DNA of 49,701 nucleotides. Origin: Bacillota bacterium (lineage in GTDB: Bacteria; Bacillota; Clostridia; Acetivibrionales; DSM-1351). The notes beneath the pieces were generated by a model. That model was not told where the DNA came from and did not search any database. It saw only the letters and a list, made by a program, of their open reading frames with translations. Each line of letters begins with the position of its first letter. Position 1 is the first letter of the stretch. The stretch covers positions 1 through 49,701 of the forward strand of contig JAEYTP010000134.1 in NCBI GenBank assembly GCA_023433945.1, in the 5' to 3' direction. Below, piece after piece: positions 1 to 8,457 of the stretch. The position numbers were made by a program, and so were the translations under genes.

Positions 1-5
1 CCATG

Positions 6-35
6 GCAATAATGATATTGAAAAATCATTATTGC
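6..35 (+). promoter_or_regulatory. Hairpin just upstream of the sigG ribosome binding site
   Basis: GCAATAATGAT (6-16) and ATCATTATTGC (25-35) are perfect reverse complements, an 11-bp stem around an 8-nt loop. It ends two bases before the CGGGAGG ribosome binding site of sigG. No U-run follows, so it is not a terminator. I infer that it tunes sigG translation or mRNA stability. Confidence 0.6.
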
Positions 36-49
36 TCGGGAGGTTTTTT

Positions 50-823
50 ATGCTAATCAATAAGGTTGAAATCTGCGGTGTTAATACATCTAAACTTCCT
101 GTTTTAACTAACGAACAGAAAAAAGAATTATTCGAAAGAATGCATAAGGGTGATAACTCTGCAAGAGATGAGTTTATAAAAGGCAACCTGAGACTTGTTT
201 TAAGCGTGATTCAAAGGTTTAATAACAGGGGAGAATATGTCGATGATTTATTTCAGGTTGGTTGCATTGGTTTAATCAAAGCTATTGATAACTTTGATGT
301 AACTCAGAATGTAAAATTTTCAACATATGCAGTTCCGATGATTATTGGAGAAATAAGACGTTATCTAAGAGATAATAATTCAATTAGAGTGAGCCGTTCT
401 CTTAGAGATATTGCTTATAAAGCCCTTCAAGCAAAGGAAAAATTGACTAGCAAGAACTCAAAGGAACCTACCATAAATGAGCTTGCTGAAGAGCTACAGT
501 TACCTAAGGAAGATATAGTATTTGCTTTAGATGCTATTCAGGATCCAATATCTTTATTTGAATCGGTCTACCACGATGGTGGTGACGCAATATATGTAAT
601 GGATCAGGTAAGCGATGAAAAGAATATTGATGAAAATTGGCTTGAGACCATATCTTTAAAAGAAGCAATGAGAAAGTTAAATGATAGAGAAAAGCTCATT
701 CTCAATTTGCGTTTTTTTGAGGGAAGAACTCAAATGGAAGTAGCGGATGAAATAGGTATATCTCAGGCACAGGTGTCAAGACTTGAGAAAACTGCTCTGT
801 TGCATATGAAAAAATATATATAG
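50..823 (+). CDS. sigG: RNA polymerase sporulation sigma factor SigG
   Basis: Forespore-specific sigma factor G, which directs RNA polymerase to late forespore genes after engulfment. The protein has 257 residues, normal for the family. The SigG signature VEICGVNTSKLPVL is at the N-terminus, followed by region 2 (NLRLVLSVIQRFNNRGEY, DDLFQVGCIGLIKAIDNFD, FSTYAVPMIIGEIRRYLRDN) and a region 4 helix-turn-helix (MEVADEIGISQAQVSRLE). The start is ATG 50, six bases after CGGGAGGT; an in-frame TTG at 32 lies inside the upstream hairpin and has no ribosome binding site. In related genomes sigG follows spoIIGA-sigE, which would lie just left of this window. Its own promoter is not in view. Confidence 0.97.
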   Translation: MLINKVEICGVNTSKLPVLTNEQKKELFERMHKGDNSARDEFIKGNLRLVLSVIQRFNNRGEYVDDLFQVGCIGLIKAIDNFDVTQNVKFSTYAVPMIIGEIRRYLRDNNSIRVSRSLRDIAYKALQAKEKLTSKNSKEPTINELAEELQLPKEDIVFALDAIQDPISLFESVYHDGGDAIYVMDQVSDEKNIDENWLETISLKEAMRKLNDREKLILNLRFFEGRTQMEVADEIGISQAQVSRLEKTALLHMKKYI

Positions 824-980
824 TTGCCAGCTTTCGACTAAAAATGAGCTTGGAGTAGGTGTAATATACTAATACTATAGTGCTTAATCCGAACATTGCT
901 GATAATCCTGTACAAAAATGCTCTAATCATGTAAAATGTGATTATATTACGTTTTCAGCATGGAAAGGAAGGATTTTGTT

Positions 981-1448
981 ATGAAATGTCCTTTTTGCGG
1001 GTTTATTGAGGATAAGGTAATTGACTCCAGGCCAACAGATGAAGGTTCGGCTATTCGAAGACGAAGAGAATGCACAAAGTGTACCAGAAGATTTACTACC
1101 TATGAGAAGGTTGAAAGTCTACCGCTTATGGTTATAAAAAAGGATAAAACCAGACAACCCTTTGATAGAGAAAAGCTTATGAATGGTTTGTTAAGAGCCT
1201 GTGAAAAACGTCCGGTTTCTATTAATGACCTTGAGAAATTGGTAGATGGCATTGAGGCTCAGCTATACAACTCCTTGCAAAGAGAAGTTACTACCGAAGA
1301 GATTGGAGAGCTAATTATGCTGAAGCTCAAGAATCTTGATGAGGTTGCTTATGTTAGATTTGCTTCAGTATATAGACAGTTTAAGGATATAAACACCTTT
1401 ATGGATGAGGTGCGAAAGCTATTGAAAGAGGGCAAAAAAGAGGAATAA
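981..1448 (+). CDS. nrdR: Transcriptional repressor NrdR
   Basis: NrdR represses ribonucleotide reductase genes in response to dATP/ATP. The protein has 155 residues, typical length. An N-terminal zinc ribbon is visible with C3-x2-C6 and C31-x2-C34, followed by an Arg-rich stretch (AIRRRRE) and an ATP-cone domain from about residue 48 to 138 (VIKKDKTRQPFDREKL at its start). The start ATG 981 sits nine bases after AAGGAAGGA; an earlier in-frame ATG at 960 overlaps that ribosome binding site and adds a non-conserved MERKDFV. The 157-base gap after sigG holds no clear terminator, so read-through from sigG is possible. A terminator follows the gene. nrdR next to sigG/ylmC-type genes is common in clostridia. 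Confidence 0.97.
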   Translation: MKCPFCGFIEDKVIDSRPTDEGSAIRRRRECTKCTRRFTTYEKVESLPLMVIKKDKTRQPFDREKLMNGLLRACEKRPVSINDLEKLVDGIEAQLYNSLQREVTTEEIGELIMLKLKNLDEVAYVRFASVYRQFKDINTFMDEVRKLLKEGKKEE

Positions 1449-1456
1449 TTTTGATT

Positions 1457-1487
1457 AAAGGCAGGCGCTAATTTACCTGCTTTTTTT
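1457..1487 (+). terminator. Intrinsic terminator of nrdR
   Basis: AAAGGCAGG and CCTGCTTTT can pair around a ten-base loop (GCAGG/CCTGC core with an A/T extension), followed by a run of seven T. It lies nine bases after the nrdR stop codon. Confidence 0.8.
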
Positions 1488-1562
1488 ATTTTTTCAGATT
1501 ATATTTTAAATACAAAAGTAAGCTTGTTAATACACGCGAAAATTCATGCATCCTTATTTCAT

Positions 1563-1591
1563 TTGACATACATGGAATAATATGGTAATAT
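1563..1591 (+). promoter_or_regulatory. Sigma-A promoter for the YifB/dprA genes
   Basis: TTGACA (1563-1568), a 17-base spacer, and TAATAT (1586-1591), with an extended -10 TG at 1583-1584. The predicted start point is near 1598, about 47 bases before the next gene. Confidence 0.8.
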
Positions 1592-1644
1592 TCTCTTGTC
1601 ATTTCTTTTTTTCTACATTTTTATAACTTAATAAGGAGGCCACC

Positions 1645-3171
1645 ATGGTAACCAAAGTCATAAGTTGTACATTGACTGGTATCAATGGCTATATAGTTGA
1701 GGTTGAAACCGATATTTCAAATGGAATTCCTACCTTTGAGATTGTTGGCTTAGCTGATACAGCTGTTCGAGAGTCCAGAGAAAGGGTGCGATCTGCCATT
1801 AAAAATTCTGGGATTGACTTTCCAGTAAGACGAATTACCACAAATCTTGCACCCGCCTGTCTGAGAAAGGAAGGCTCAGTTCTAGATTTATCAATATCTA
1901 TCGGAATTTTATCCTGTGTTAACGCAGTTCCACAATGTCTTGATGAATATATGTTCTTAGGAGAGCTTTCATTAGATGGCCATATTAAGCCTGTCAAAGG
2001 CATTTTACCCATGGTATGTTGCGCAGCTGAAAATGGAATTAAGTATGTCATTGTACCGGAGTCAAATGCAGGTGAAGCTGCTGTGGTTCAGGATATAAGT
2101 GTTATTGCGGTTAATACACTTAGTGAGGTAATGGATCATCTGACTGGTCGTGCTATTATTAAAGCGCATACAGTTAACATTGATGAAATTTTCCACTTTA
2201 GGAATACATATAATATAGATTTTTCTGATGTAAAGGGGCAAAAAAGTGTAAAAAGAGCTATGGAAATAGCAGCAAGCGGAGGGCATAACTTATTGATGAT
2301 AGGTTCTCCCGGCAGTGGTAAAACAATGCTTGCAAAGCGTCTCCCCACGATTTTACCGGATATGACATTTAAAGAAGCTATTGAAATAACAAAAATCCAC
2401 AGTGTCGCAGGTATCTTACCCCAAAACACTTCACTTCTCACAAGTAGACCTTTCAGAAATCCCCATAATACTATATCATCAATAGGCCTAATTGGAGGTG
2501 GTAAACACCCAAAACCAGGAGAGGTAAGCTTGGCTCACTATGGAGTATTATTCTTGGACGAGTTTCCCGAATTTTACAGGGATGCAATTGAGGTACTACG
2601 GCAGCCAATTGAGGATGGACAAATAAACATTTCAAGGAATAATTCTACAGTTCAATTCCCATCTAGGACTACGCTTGTGTGTGCAGCTAACCCTTGTAAG
2701 TGTGGTTTTTACCTGGAGCAGTCAGGAAAGTGTAGCTGTACTCCCTCCATAGTAAAACAATACCTAAGTAGAATCAGTGGCCCACTGATAGATAGAATTG
2801 ATATACAGATTGAGGTTCAACCTGTTAGCTTCAGCGAACTAGATGACTTATCAATTGAGGAGTCGTCAGAGACTATAAGAAATAGAGTAAATAAAGCGAG
2901 AGCCATTCAGGTGGAAAGGTATAAGAAGTATGGTATATATTCTAATTCTGAGCTCTCAAACAATATGATCAGGAAGCATTGTGCGTTGGACGCAAAAACT
3001 AACCTATTACTTAAGAATGCTTTTGATAAGCTTCACTTGAGTGCTAGGGCACATAGTAAAATACTCAAGGTTGCAAGAACAATTGCGGACATGGAACAAA
3101 GCGCAGACATCAAGAGCTACCATGTTGCAGAGGCAATCCATTATAGAGGCCTTGATAGGGTACTAAATTAA
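1645..3171 (+). CDS. YifB/ComM family Mg-chelatase-like AAA ATPase
   Basis: A hexameric AAA+ ATPase of the YifB/ComM group. ComM of proteobacteria acts in branch migration during natural transformation; in clostridia the role is not well established. The 508 residues contain an N-terminal Lon-protease-like ChlI fold (about 20-140), Walker A GSPGSGKT (220-227, K226), Walker B VLFLDEFPEF, a Cys cluster (CAANPCKCGF...GKCSC) typical of the family, and a C-terminal Mg-chelatase lid domain (LSARAHSKILKVARTIADM). The start is ATG 1645, six bases after AAGGAGG. dprA follows 31 bases later, so both genes of DNA uptake/processing probably share a transcript. Confidence 0.95.
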   Translation: MVTKVISCTLTGINGYIVEVETDISNGIPTFEIVGLADTAVRESRERVRSAIKNSGIDFPVRRITTNLAPACLRKEGSVLDLSISIGILSCVNAVPQCLDEYMFLGELSLDGHIKPVKGILPMVCCAAENGIKYVIVPESNAGEAAVVQDISVIAVNTLSEVMDHLTGRAIIKAHTVNIDEIFHFRNTYNIDFSDVKGQKSVKRAMEIAASGGHNLLMIGSPGSGKTMLAKRLPTILPDMTFKEAIEITKIHSVAGILPQNTSLLTSRPFRNPHNTISSIGLIGGGKHPKPGEVSLAHYGVLFLDEFPEFYRDAIEVLRQPIEDGQINISRNNSTVQFPSRTTLVCAANPCKCGFYLEQSGKCSCTPSIVKQYLSRISGPLIDRIDIQIEVQPVSFSELDDLSIEESSETIRNRVNKARAIQVERYKKYGIYSNSELSNNMIRKHCALDAKTNLLLKNAFDKLHLSARAHSKILKVARTIADMEQSADIKSYHVAEAIHYRGLDRVLN

Positions 3172-3202
3172 TAAGAACAGTTTAATTATGGAGGTGATGA
3201 GG

Positions 3203-4360
3203 GTGAATGAATCAGAGGCATGGATATGGATATCTCTTATTTCAGGAATGTCTGTAGCAAAGGTTAACAGGCTTTTGATGAAATACTGCTCAGTGTATAC
3301 AATAAGTGAACTTAGAGAGTCAGAGCTAAGAGAAAATTTGGAGGAGCAGATATTAACTAATCAAAATATTCGAGACATTTTGGACTCCAAAAATAAAATT
3401 AAGGCTCAAGAAATATTTGAGAATCTATATAAAAAGAACATTGGTACCATTAATATTACTGACAATAGATATCCTTATCTGCTGAAGCAGATATATAATC
3501 CGCCTATACTTTTGTATTACAGAGGAAATTGCAATTTTGACACTAATTCAATCGCAGTGGTAGGAAGTCGTAGAACTACAAAATACGGTTCGAGCACAGC
3601 TAAAAAGATGTGCTACCAACTTGCCTTAAGAGGTATTAACATCATTAGCGGAATGGCTACCGGTATTGACTCATTTGCCCATCAAGGGTGTATTGATGCA
3701 AATGGTTTTACAACAGCGGTTCTAGCCTGCGGAGTAGACCATCCTTACCCAGCCTCAAATATAAAGCTATACAATGACATTTTGGAGAATAATGGGCTAA
3801 TTGTATCAGAATATCCACCTGGTACATTACCATTGAAACATCATTTTCCTTTGAGGAATAGAATAATCAGCGGTCTATCACAAGGAGTACTTGTAGTTGA
3901 AGCAGCCAAGAAAAGCGGGTCACTTATTACAGCCACTTATGCATTAGAGCAAGGTCGCGAGGTTTTTGCTGTGCCGGGAAATATTGATGCTGTATTAAGC
4001 GAAGGTACAAATCAATTGATACGAGATGGTGCAAAAATGGTTTCAGGCATTGATGACATTATAAATGAATTGAGCATATGCGATATAAGTAAGAAGACTA
4101 TTAAAGGCGAAAATGAACATGCGTATCAAAATAATAAAGAGGTAGAGCAAAAACTTTTTAAGCTGTTCAGGGGTCTGAGTACAAATGAAATTAGAGTTGT
4201 AAAAAACATTATTTGCGGTTTTAATACGCTGGACGAAATTATAGAAAAAAGTTCTCTTTCAGCACAAGAAGTAATCATGCTTTTATTTATGCTCGAAATG
4301 AAAGGAGTTGTGGAGAAAGAAGCGGGTAATAATTATAAAATATTAAATTCAGCCGTATAA
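3203..4360 (+). CDS. dprA: DNA-processing protein DprA (Smf)
   Basis: DprA loads RecA onto incoming single-stranded DNA during transformation; it is kept in many species not known to be competent. The 385 residues show an N-terminal SAM-like helical region, the Rossmann-fold core with GSRRTTKYGSSTAKKM, SGMATGIDSFAHQG, YPPGTLPLKHHFPLRNRIISGLS and GSLITATYALEQGREVFAVPG, and a C-terminal winged-helix domain (from about residue 320). The start chosen is GTG 3203, seven bases after GGAGGT; ATG 3188 and ATG 3197 overlap or touch that ribosome binding site. It follows the YifB gene closely. In Bacillus the order dprA-topA-trmFO is the same. Confidence 0.95.
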   Translation: MNESEAWIWISLISGMSVAKVNRLLMKYCSVYTISELRESELRENLEEQILTNQNIRDILDSKNKIKAQEIFENLYKKNIGTINITDNRYPYLLKQIYNPPILLYYRGNCNFDTNSIAVVGSRRTTKYGSSTAKKMCYQLALRGINIISGMATGIDSFAHQGCIDANGFTTAVLACGVDHPYPASNIKLYNDILENNGLIVSEYPPGTLPLKHHFPLRNRIISGLSQGVLVVEAAKKSGSLITATYALEQGREVFAVPGNIDAVLSEGTNQLIRDGAKMVSGIDDIINELSICDISKKTIKGENEHAYQNNKEVEQKLFKLFRGLSTNEIRVVKNIICGFNTLDEIIEKSSLSAQEVIMLLFMLEMKGVVEKEAGNNYKILNSAV

Positions 4361-4418
4361 TTTCATAAATTTTCAGTGCATAATTTAAGTTAATTTATAT
4401 AGAATTACTAATGAATGG

Positions 4419-4447
4419 TTGACAGATTATAAAAAGCAGTTTACATT
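4419..4447 (+). promoter_or_regulatory. Sigma-A promoter for topA
   Basis: TTGACA (4419-4424), a 17-base spacer, and TACATT (4442-4447), in the 150-base gap between dprA and topA. No terminator hairpin is visible after dprA, so topA may also receive read-through. Confidence 0.6.
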
Positions 4448-4510
4448 AATAGTTGTTTGAGTAATGAATTTTGAAATTAATGGATGTATATATCTACTTG
4501 GAGGAATGAA

Positions 4511-6865
4511 ATGGCTGATTATTTAGTTATCGTGGAGTCACCTGGTAAAGTTAAGTCAATCGGAAAGTTTTTGGGTAAATCTTATAAGGTTGAAGCATCT
4601 GTAGGGCATGTTAGAGATTTGCCTAAAAGTCAAATGGGGGTTGATATTGATAATAACTTTGAGCCTAAGTATATTACTATAAGAGGCAAGGGTGATGTCA
4701 TTTCTAAGCTCAAAAAAGAAGCAAAATCCGCAAAAAAAGTATTTCTTGCAACTGACCCTGACCGTGAGGGTGAAGCAATATCTTGGCATTTAGCAAATCT
4801 TTTAAATATAGACGAAAAAGATAAATGCAGAGTATCGTTTAATGAGATCACGCAAAACGCTGTTAAATCAGCTATAAAGCAACCCAGAAAGATTGATATG
4901 GATTTGGTGGATGCTCAGCAAGCAAGAAGAGTTTTGGATAGAATAGTAGGTTATAAGATAAGCCCTTTACTTTGGAAAAAGGTAAAAAAGGGACTTAGTG
5001 CAGGACGTGTTCAGTCAGTAACAACAAAGCTTATATGTGATAGAGAGCAGGAAATAGAGAGCTTTGTTACAGAAGAATATTGGTCTTTAATCTCACTGCT
5101 ATTAAAACCAAAGACTACTCCGCAATTTGATGCAAAGTTTTACGGAAGTCTAAGTGAAAAGATAGAGCTCACTAATGAAGAGCAGGTTAATAAAATAATT
5201 AAAGATATTGAAAATAAACAATATGTAGTTAAAAAGGTTAAAGAACAAGAAAAGAAAAAAGCACCTGCAGCACCCTTTATCACTAGTACATTGCAGCAGG
5301 AAGCTGCCAGAAAGCTTGGGTTTACGACAAAAAGAACAATGATGGTGGCACAACAGCTATATGAAGGTATAGATATCAAGGGTCATGGAGCAGTGGGTCT
5401 CATTACATATATGAGAACCGATTCAACAAGAATTTCAAATGAAGCGCAGGGTGAAGCGAGAGCATTTATAGAAACAAAGTACGGCAAGGCGTACTACCCT
5501 GAAAATGCAAGAGTATTCAAAAACAAATCAGCTTCTCAGGATGCTCATGAAGCAATAAGGCCAACTTATATCAATGCAGATATGGCTCCCGAAGTGATAA
5601 AGGATTCTCTTAATACCGAGCAGTTCAAACTTTATAAATTGATTTGGGATAGATTTATAGCTAGCCAAATGTCTGCCGCTGTTTATGATACTGTGAGTGC
5701 AGATATTACTGTTGCTGATTATTTATTTAAGGCAAATGGTTCAAAGGTGAAGTTTGCTGGGTTTATGGTGCTTTACACAGAAGGTAAGGACGATGAAAGT
5801 GAAGATGCTGAAAACAATCTTCCTCAATTAGTTGAAGGGGATGTTTTGGAGTTAAAGAAGAACACTCCAAAGCAGCATTTTACTCAGCCTCCTGCCAGAT
5901 ATACAGAAGCAACCTTAGTCAGAACGCTAGAGGAAAAGGGGATAGGAAGACCGAGCACATATGCTCCTACTATTACTACAATACTTTCAAGAGGATATGC
6001 TGTTAAAGAAAAGAAGTTCCTTATGCCCACTGAATTAGGCAAAATCGTAAATGAGATAATGAAAAATCATTTCAAGGACATAGTGGATGTAGAGTTTACT
6101 GCTAACATGGAAAGTCAGCTTGATAATGTTGAAGAGGGTGAAAAAGCATGGAAGCAGGTCATGAAGGACTTCTATGAGCCTTTTGCAAAGGTACTAAAGG
6201 AGGCTGAAGAAAGCATAGGTGATGTTGAAGTTCCTGATGAGGTATCTGACATCATATGCGAAAAATGTGGAAGAAATATGGTCTATAAGCATGGTAGATT
6301 TGGGAAATTCCTTGCATGCCCAGGCTTCCCTGATTGTAGGAATACAAAGGCCATTGTAGAGGAAACAGGAGTTAACTGTCCTCTTTGCGGTGGAAAAGTA
6401 TTAATAAAAAAGACTAAGAAGGGTAAAAAATATATTGGGTGTGAAAATAATCCTGATTGTTCTTTCATGAGCTGGGATATGCCAAGTAATGAAACATGCA
6501 CCAAGTGTGGTAGTTTTATGTTGAAAAAATTCTTTGGTAAAAAGATGATTTTGAAGTGCAGCAACGAGAATTGTGAAACAAACAAGGAGACTCTAGAGAA
6601 GGCAAGCAAAGGTACTGAACCGAAAGATACAAACAAGGTATCGGAATCAAAAAAGACAAGCAAAGAATCGGCTACGAAAAAGTCAAGCAAGGTATCGGTC
6701 GCAAAAAAGACAAGCAAAGAATCGGCTGTGAAAAAGACAAGCAAGGTATCGGAATCAAAAAAGACAAGCAAAGAATCGGCTGCGAAAAAGACAAGCAAAG
6801 ATACACAAGTAAAAAAGACAATCAAAGATACACAAGCAAAAAAGACAAGCAAAGTAACACAGTAA
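4511..6865 (+). CDS. topA: Type I DNA topoisomerase TopA
   Basis: Relaxes negatively supercoiled DNA by single-strand passage. The 784 residues begin with a TOPRIM domain (LVIVESPGKVKSI, DPDREGEAISWHL), then the catalytic core with the active-site tyrosine Y300 in GLITYMRTDSTR, and three C-terminal four-cysteine zinc ribbons (from CEKCGRNM, CPLCGGKV and CTKCGSFM). After the third ribbon comes an unusual Lys/Ser/Thr tail of nine-residue repeats. The start is ATG 4511, six bases after GGAGG; an upstream in-frame ATG at 4484 would add MYISTWRNE and has no ribosome binding site. It is followed by trmFO as in Bacillus. Confidence 0.98.
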   Translation: MADYLVIVESPGKVKSIGKFLGKSYKVEASVGHVRDLPKSQMGVDIDNNFEPKYITIRGKGDVISKLKKEAKSAKKVFLATDPDREGEAISWHLANLLNIDEKDKCRVSFNEITQNAVKSAIKQPRKIDMDLVDAQQARRVLDRIVGYKISPLLWKKVKKGLSAGRVQSVTTKLICDREQEIESFVTEEYWSLISLLLKPKTTPQFDAKFYGSLSEKIELTNEEQVNKIIKDIENKQYVVKKVKEQEKKKAPAAPFITSTLQQEAARKLGFTTKRTMMVAQQLYEGIDIKGHGAVGLITYMRTDSTRISNEAQGEARAFIETKYGKAYYPENARVFKNKSASQDAHEAIRPTYINADMAPEVIKDSLNTEQFKLYKLIWDRFIASQMSAAVYDTVSADITVADYLFKANGSKVKFAGFMVLYTEGKDDESEDAENNLPQLVEGDVLELKKNTPKQHFTQPPARYTEATLVRTLEEKGIGRPSTYAPTITTILSRGYAVKEKKFLMPTELGKIVNEIMKNHFKDIVDVEFTANMESQLDNVEEGEKAWKQVMKDFYEPFAKVLKEAEESIGDVEVPDEVSDIICEKCGRNMVYKHGRFGKFLACPGFPDCRNTKAIVEETGVNCPLCGGKVLIKKTKKGKKYIGCENNPDCSFMSWDMPSNETCTKCGSFMLKKFFGKKMILKCSNENCETNKETLEKASKGTEPKDTNKVSESKKTSKESATKKSSKVSVAKKTSKESAVKKTSKVSESKKTSKESAAKKTSKDTQVKKTIKDTQAKKTSKVTQ
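6647..6862 (+). repeat. Eight 27-bp tandem repeats encoding the TopA basic tail
   Basis: Eight in-frame copies of a nine-residue unit of the form xKKTSKxxx (for example SKKTSKESA, AKKTSKESA, VKKTSKVSE, AKKTSKDTQ) make up the last 72 codons of topA, with a degenerate ninth unit before them. The copies differ by a few bases, so the array is imperfect and of some age. Confidence 0.9.
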
Positions 6866-6926
6866 AAGAATAGAAAATAACAAACTGAACAAAAGCAGTT
6901 ATTATGAAAGGATAGCTAATTAATAC

Positions 6927-8237
6927 ATGTCAAATACCATTAATGTAATTGGTGCAGGGCTTGCAGGATGTGAGGCTGCATATCAGATAGCAAAAAGGGG
7001 TATATCAGTTAAATTATATGAAATGAAACCCCAAAAGCATTCTCCTGCACATCATTTAGATAGTTATGCAGAGTTGGTATGCAGTAATTCTCTCAGGTCT
7101 GATCAGATTGAGAATGCTGTGGGGCTTTTAAAGGAAGAGTTAAGGACAATGGATTCACTTATTCTTAGAGCAGCAGATGCAACAAGAGTCCCTGCGGGTG
7201 GAGCATTAGCCGTTGATAGAGAAGGCTTCTCTCAATATGTTACTAACGCAATAAGCCAGATTGATAACATTGAGGTAATTCACCAGGAACTAAGTGAAAT
7301 TCCCGATAATAATATAACTATTATTGCCACTGGACCGCTAACTTCACAACCTATGTTTGAATTTATTGAAAAGCTTACTGGCGAAAAACACCTACATTTT
7401 TTTGATGCAGCTGCACCTATAGTGACCTATGAGTCCATAAATATGGACAAGGCTTTTAGAGCTGCTAGGTATGGTAAAGGCAGTGATGATTATATTAATT
7501 GCCCAATGAATAAAGAGGAATATGAGATTTTTTACAATGCCCTAGTATCGGCCGAATCAGCTGATGTTAAAGACTTTGAAAAGAATATGGTATTTGAAGG
7601 CTGCATGCCTATAGAAAGTATGGCACAGAGGGGAAAGGATACTATGCGTTACGGCCCTCTAAAGCCAGTGGGATTAGTGGATGATAGAACAGGTATAAGA
7701 CCTTATGCAGTAGTTCAACTCAGACAGGACAATAAGGCAGGGAGCCTGTATAATATTGTAGGTTTTCAGACCCATCTTAAGTGGCCAGAGCAGAAGAGGG
7801 TTTTCAGACTAATTCCTGGGCTGGAAAACGCTGAGTTTGTTAGATATGGGGTAATGCATAGAAATACTTTTATAGATTCACCAAGGCTTCTGGATAGTAC
7901 GTATAGAATGTTAAATAATATAAATATTTATTTTGCAGGCCAAATTACTGGTGTAGAAGGATATATTGAATCAGCGGCCTCTGGCTTTGTAGCAGGTGTA
8001 AATGCTGCCATGCAGTGTTTAGAAAGAGAATTAATAAAGTTTCCTTCAAATACTTCTATAGGAGCATTGTGTAATTATATTAGTGATTCGTCTGTCAAAA
8101 ATTTTCAGCCCATGAATGTGAACTTTGGAATTTTTACTGGGATTGATACTGCAATTAGAGATAAGAAGAAAAGAAACTCAGAAGCTGCCCAGAGATCTCT
8201 TGATATTATCAGAGATATGTATAAAGAGTTCATATAA
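6927..8237 (+). CDS. trmFO: tRNA m5U54 methyltransferase TrmFO (folate/FAD-dependent)
   Basis: Makes 5-methyluridine at position 54 of tRNA using methylenetetrahydrofolate and FAD. The 436 residues match the family length. The FAD-binding motif VIGAGLAGCEAAYQIAKRG is at the N-terminus, followed by the family signatures AELVCSNSLRSDQIENAVGL and VPAGGALAVDREGF, the cysteine-bearing FEGCMPIESMAQRG, and the C-terminal FAGQITGVEGYIESAASG. The ribosome binding site AAAGGAT is weak and 13 bases from ATG 6927. In Bacillus the genes xerC, hslV, hslU and codY separate trmFO from flgB; here they are missing and flgB follows. Confidence 0.97.
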   Translation: MSNTINVIGAGLAGCEAAYQIAKRGISVKLYEMKPQKHSPAHHLDSYAELVCSNSLRSDQIENAVGLLKEELRTMDSLILRAADATRVPAGGALAVDREGFSQYVTNAISQIDNIEVIHQELSEIPDNNITIIATGPLTSQPMFEFIEKLTGEKHLHFFDAAAPIVTYESINMDKAFRAARYGKGSDDYINCPMNKEEYEIFYNALVSAESADVKDFEKNMVFEGCMPIESMAQRGKDTMRYGPLKPVGLVDDRTGIRPYAVVQLRQDNKAGSLYNIVGFQTHLKWPEQKRVFRLIPGLENAEFVRYGVMHRNTFIDSPRLLDSTYRMLNNINIYFAGQITGVEGYIESAASGFVAGVNAAMQCLERELIKFPSNTSIGALCNYISDSSVKNFQPMNVNFGIFTGIDTAIRDKKKRNSEAAQRSLDIIRDMYKEFI

Positions 8238-8342
8238 AGATAGATAAAATCAATATCAAAAAATATATAAAGTAGAAAAAGATGTAAGAATAGTTAAACT
8301 ATGAATGATACTGTAATACTATATTATGGTGCTGTAGTCCCT

Positions 8343-8388
8343 AAAAAAACAATAAATATACATTTTATTGTTTTTTGTTTTTTTTTAT
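8343..8388 (+). terminator. A/T-rich terminator after trmFO
   Basis: AAAAACAATAAA and TTTATTGTTTTT pair as a 12-bp or longer stem around a short loop (about 8357-8363), followed by a T-rich run broken by one G. Because the stem is only A/T apart from one C-G pair, termination may be partial. Confidence 0.55.
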
Positions 8389-8396
8389 GTTAGAAT
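8368..8396 (+). promoter_or_regulatory. Sigma-A-type promoter of the flagellar operon
   Basis: TTGTTT (8368-8373), a 17-base spacer, and TAGAAT (8391-8396) with TG of an extended -10 at 8388-8389. The -35 lies in the 3' arm of the trmFO terminator and the spacer is its T-run. The start point would be near 8403, giving a leader of about 55 bases. I saw no sigma-D-type element (TAAA-N15-GCCGATAA) in this 220-base gap. Confidence 0.55.
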
Positions 8397-8457
8397 TTAG
8401 CTGTAATATGTCATTTTTATTACATAACAGTATTGTTAGCACCAGGAGGTGTTTATA

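Noticed and set aside
32..49. TTG start for sigG at 32
   Set aside because: It lies inside the hairpin without a ribosome binding site; ATG 50 has a good site and matches the family N-terminus.
850..878. Promoter for nrdR (TTGGAG, 17 bases, TACTAT)
   Set aside because: Both boxes are weak matches and the region is A/T-rich; a chance match is likely.
6283..6852. Minus-strand open frame of 189 codons
   Set aside because: It is the antisense reading of the topA repeat tail and has Phe/Leu/Val low complexity expected from that.
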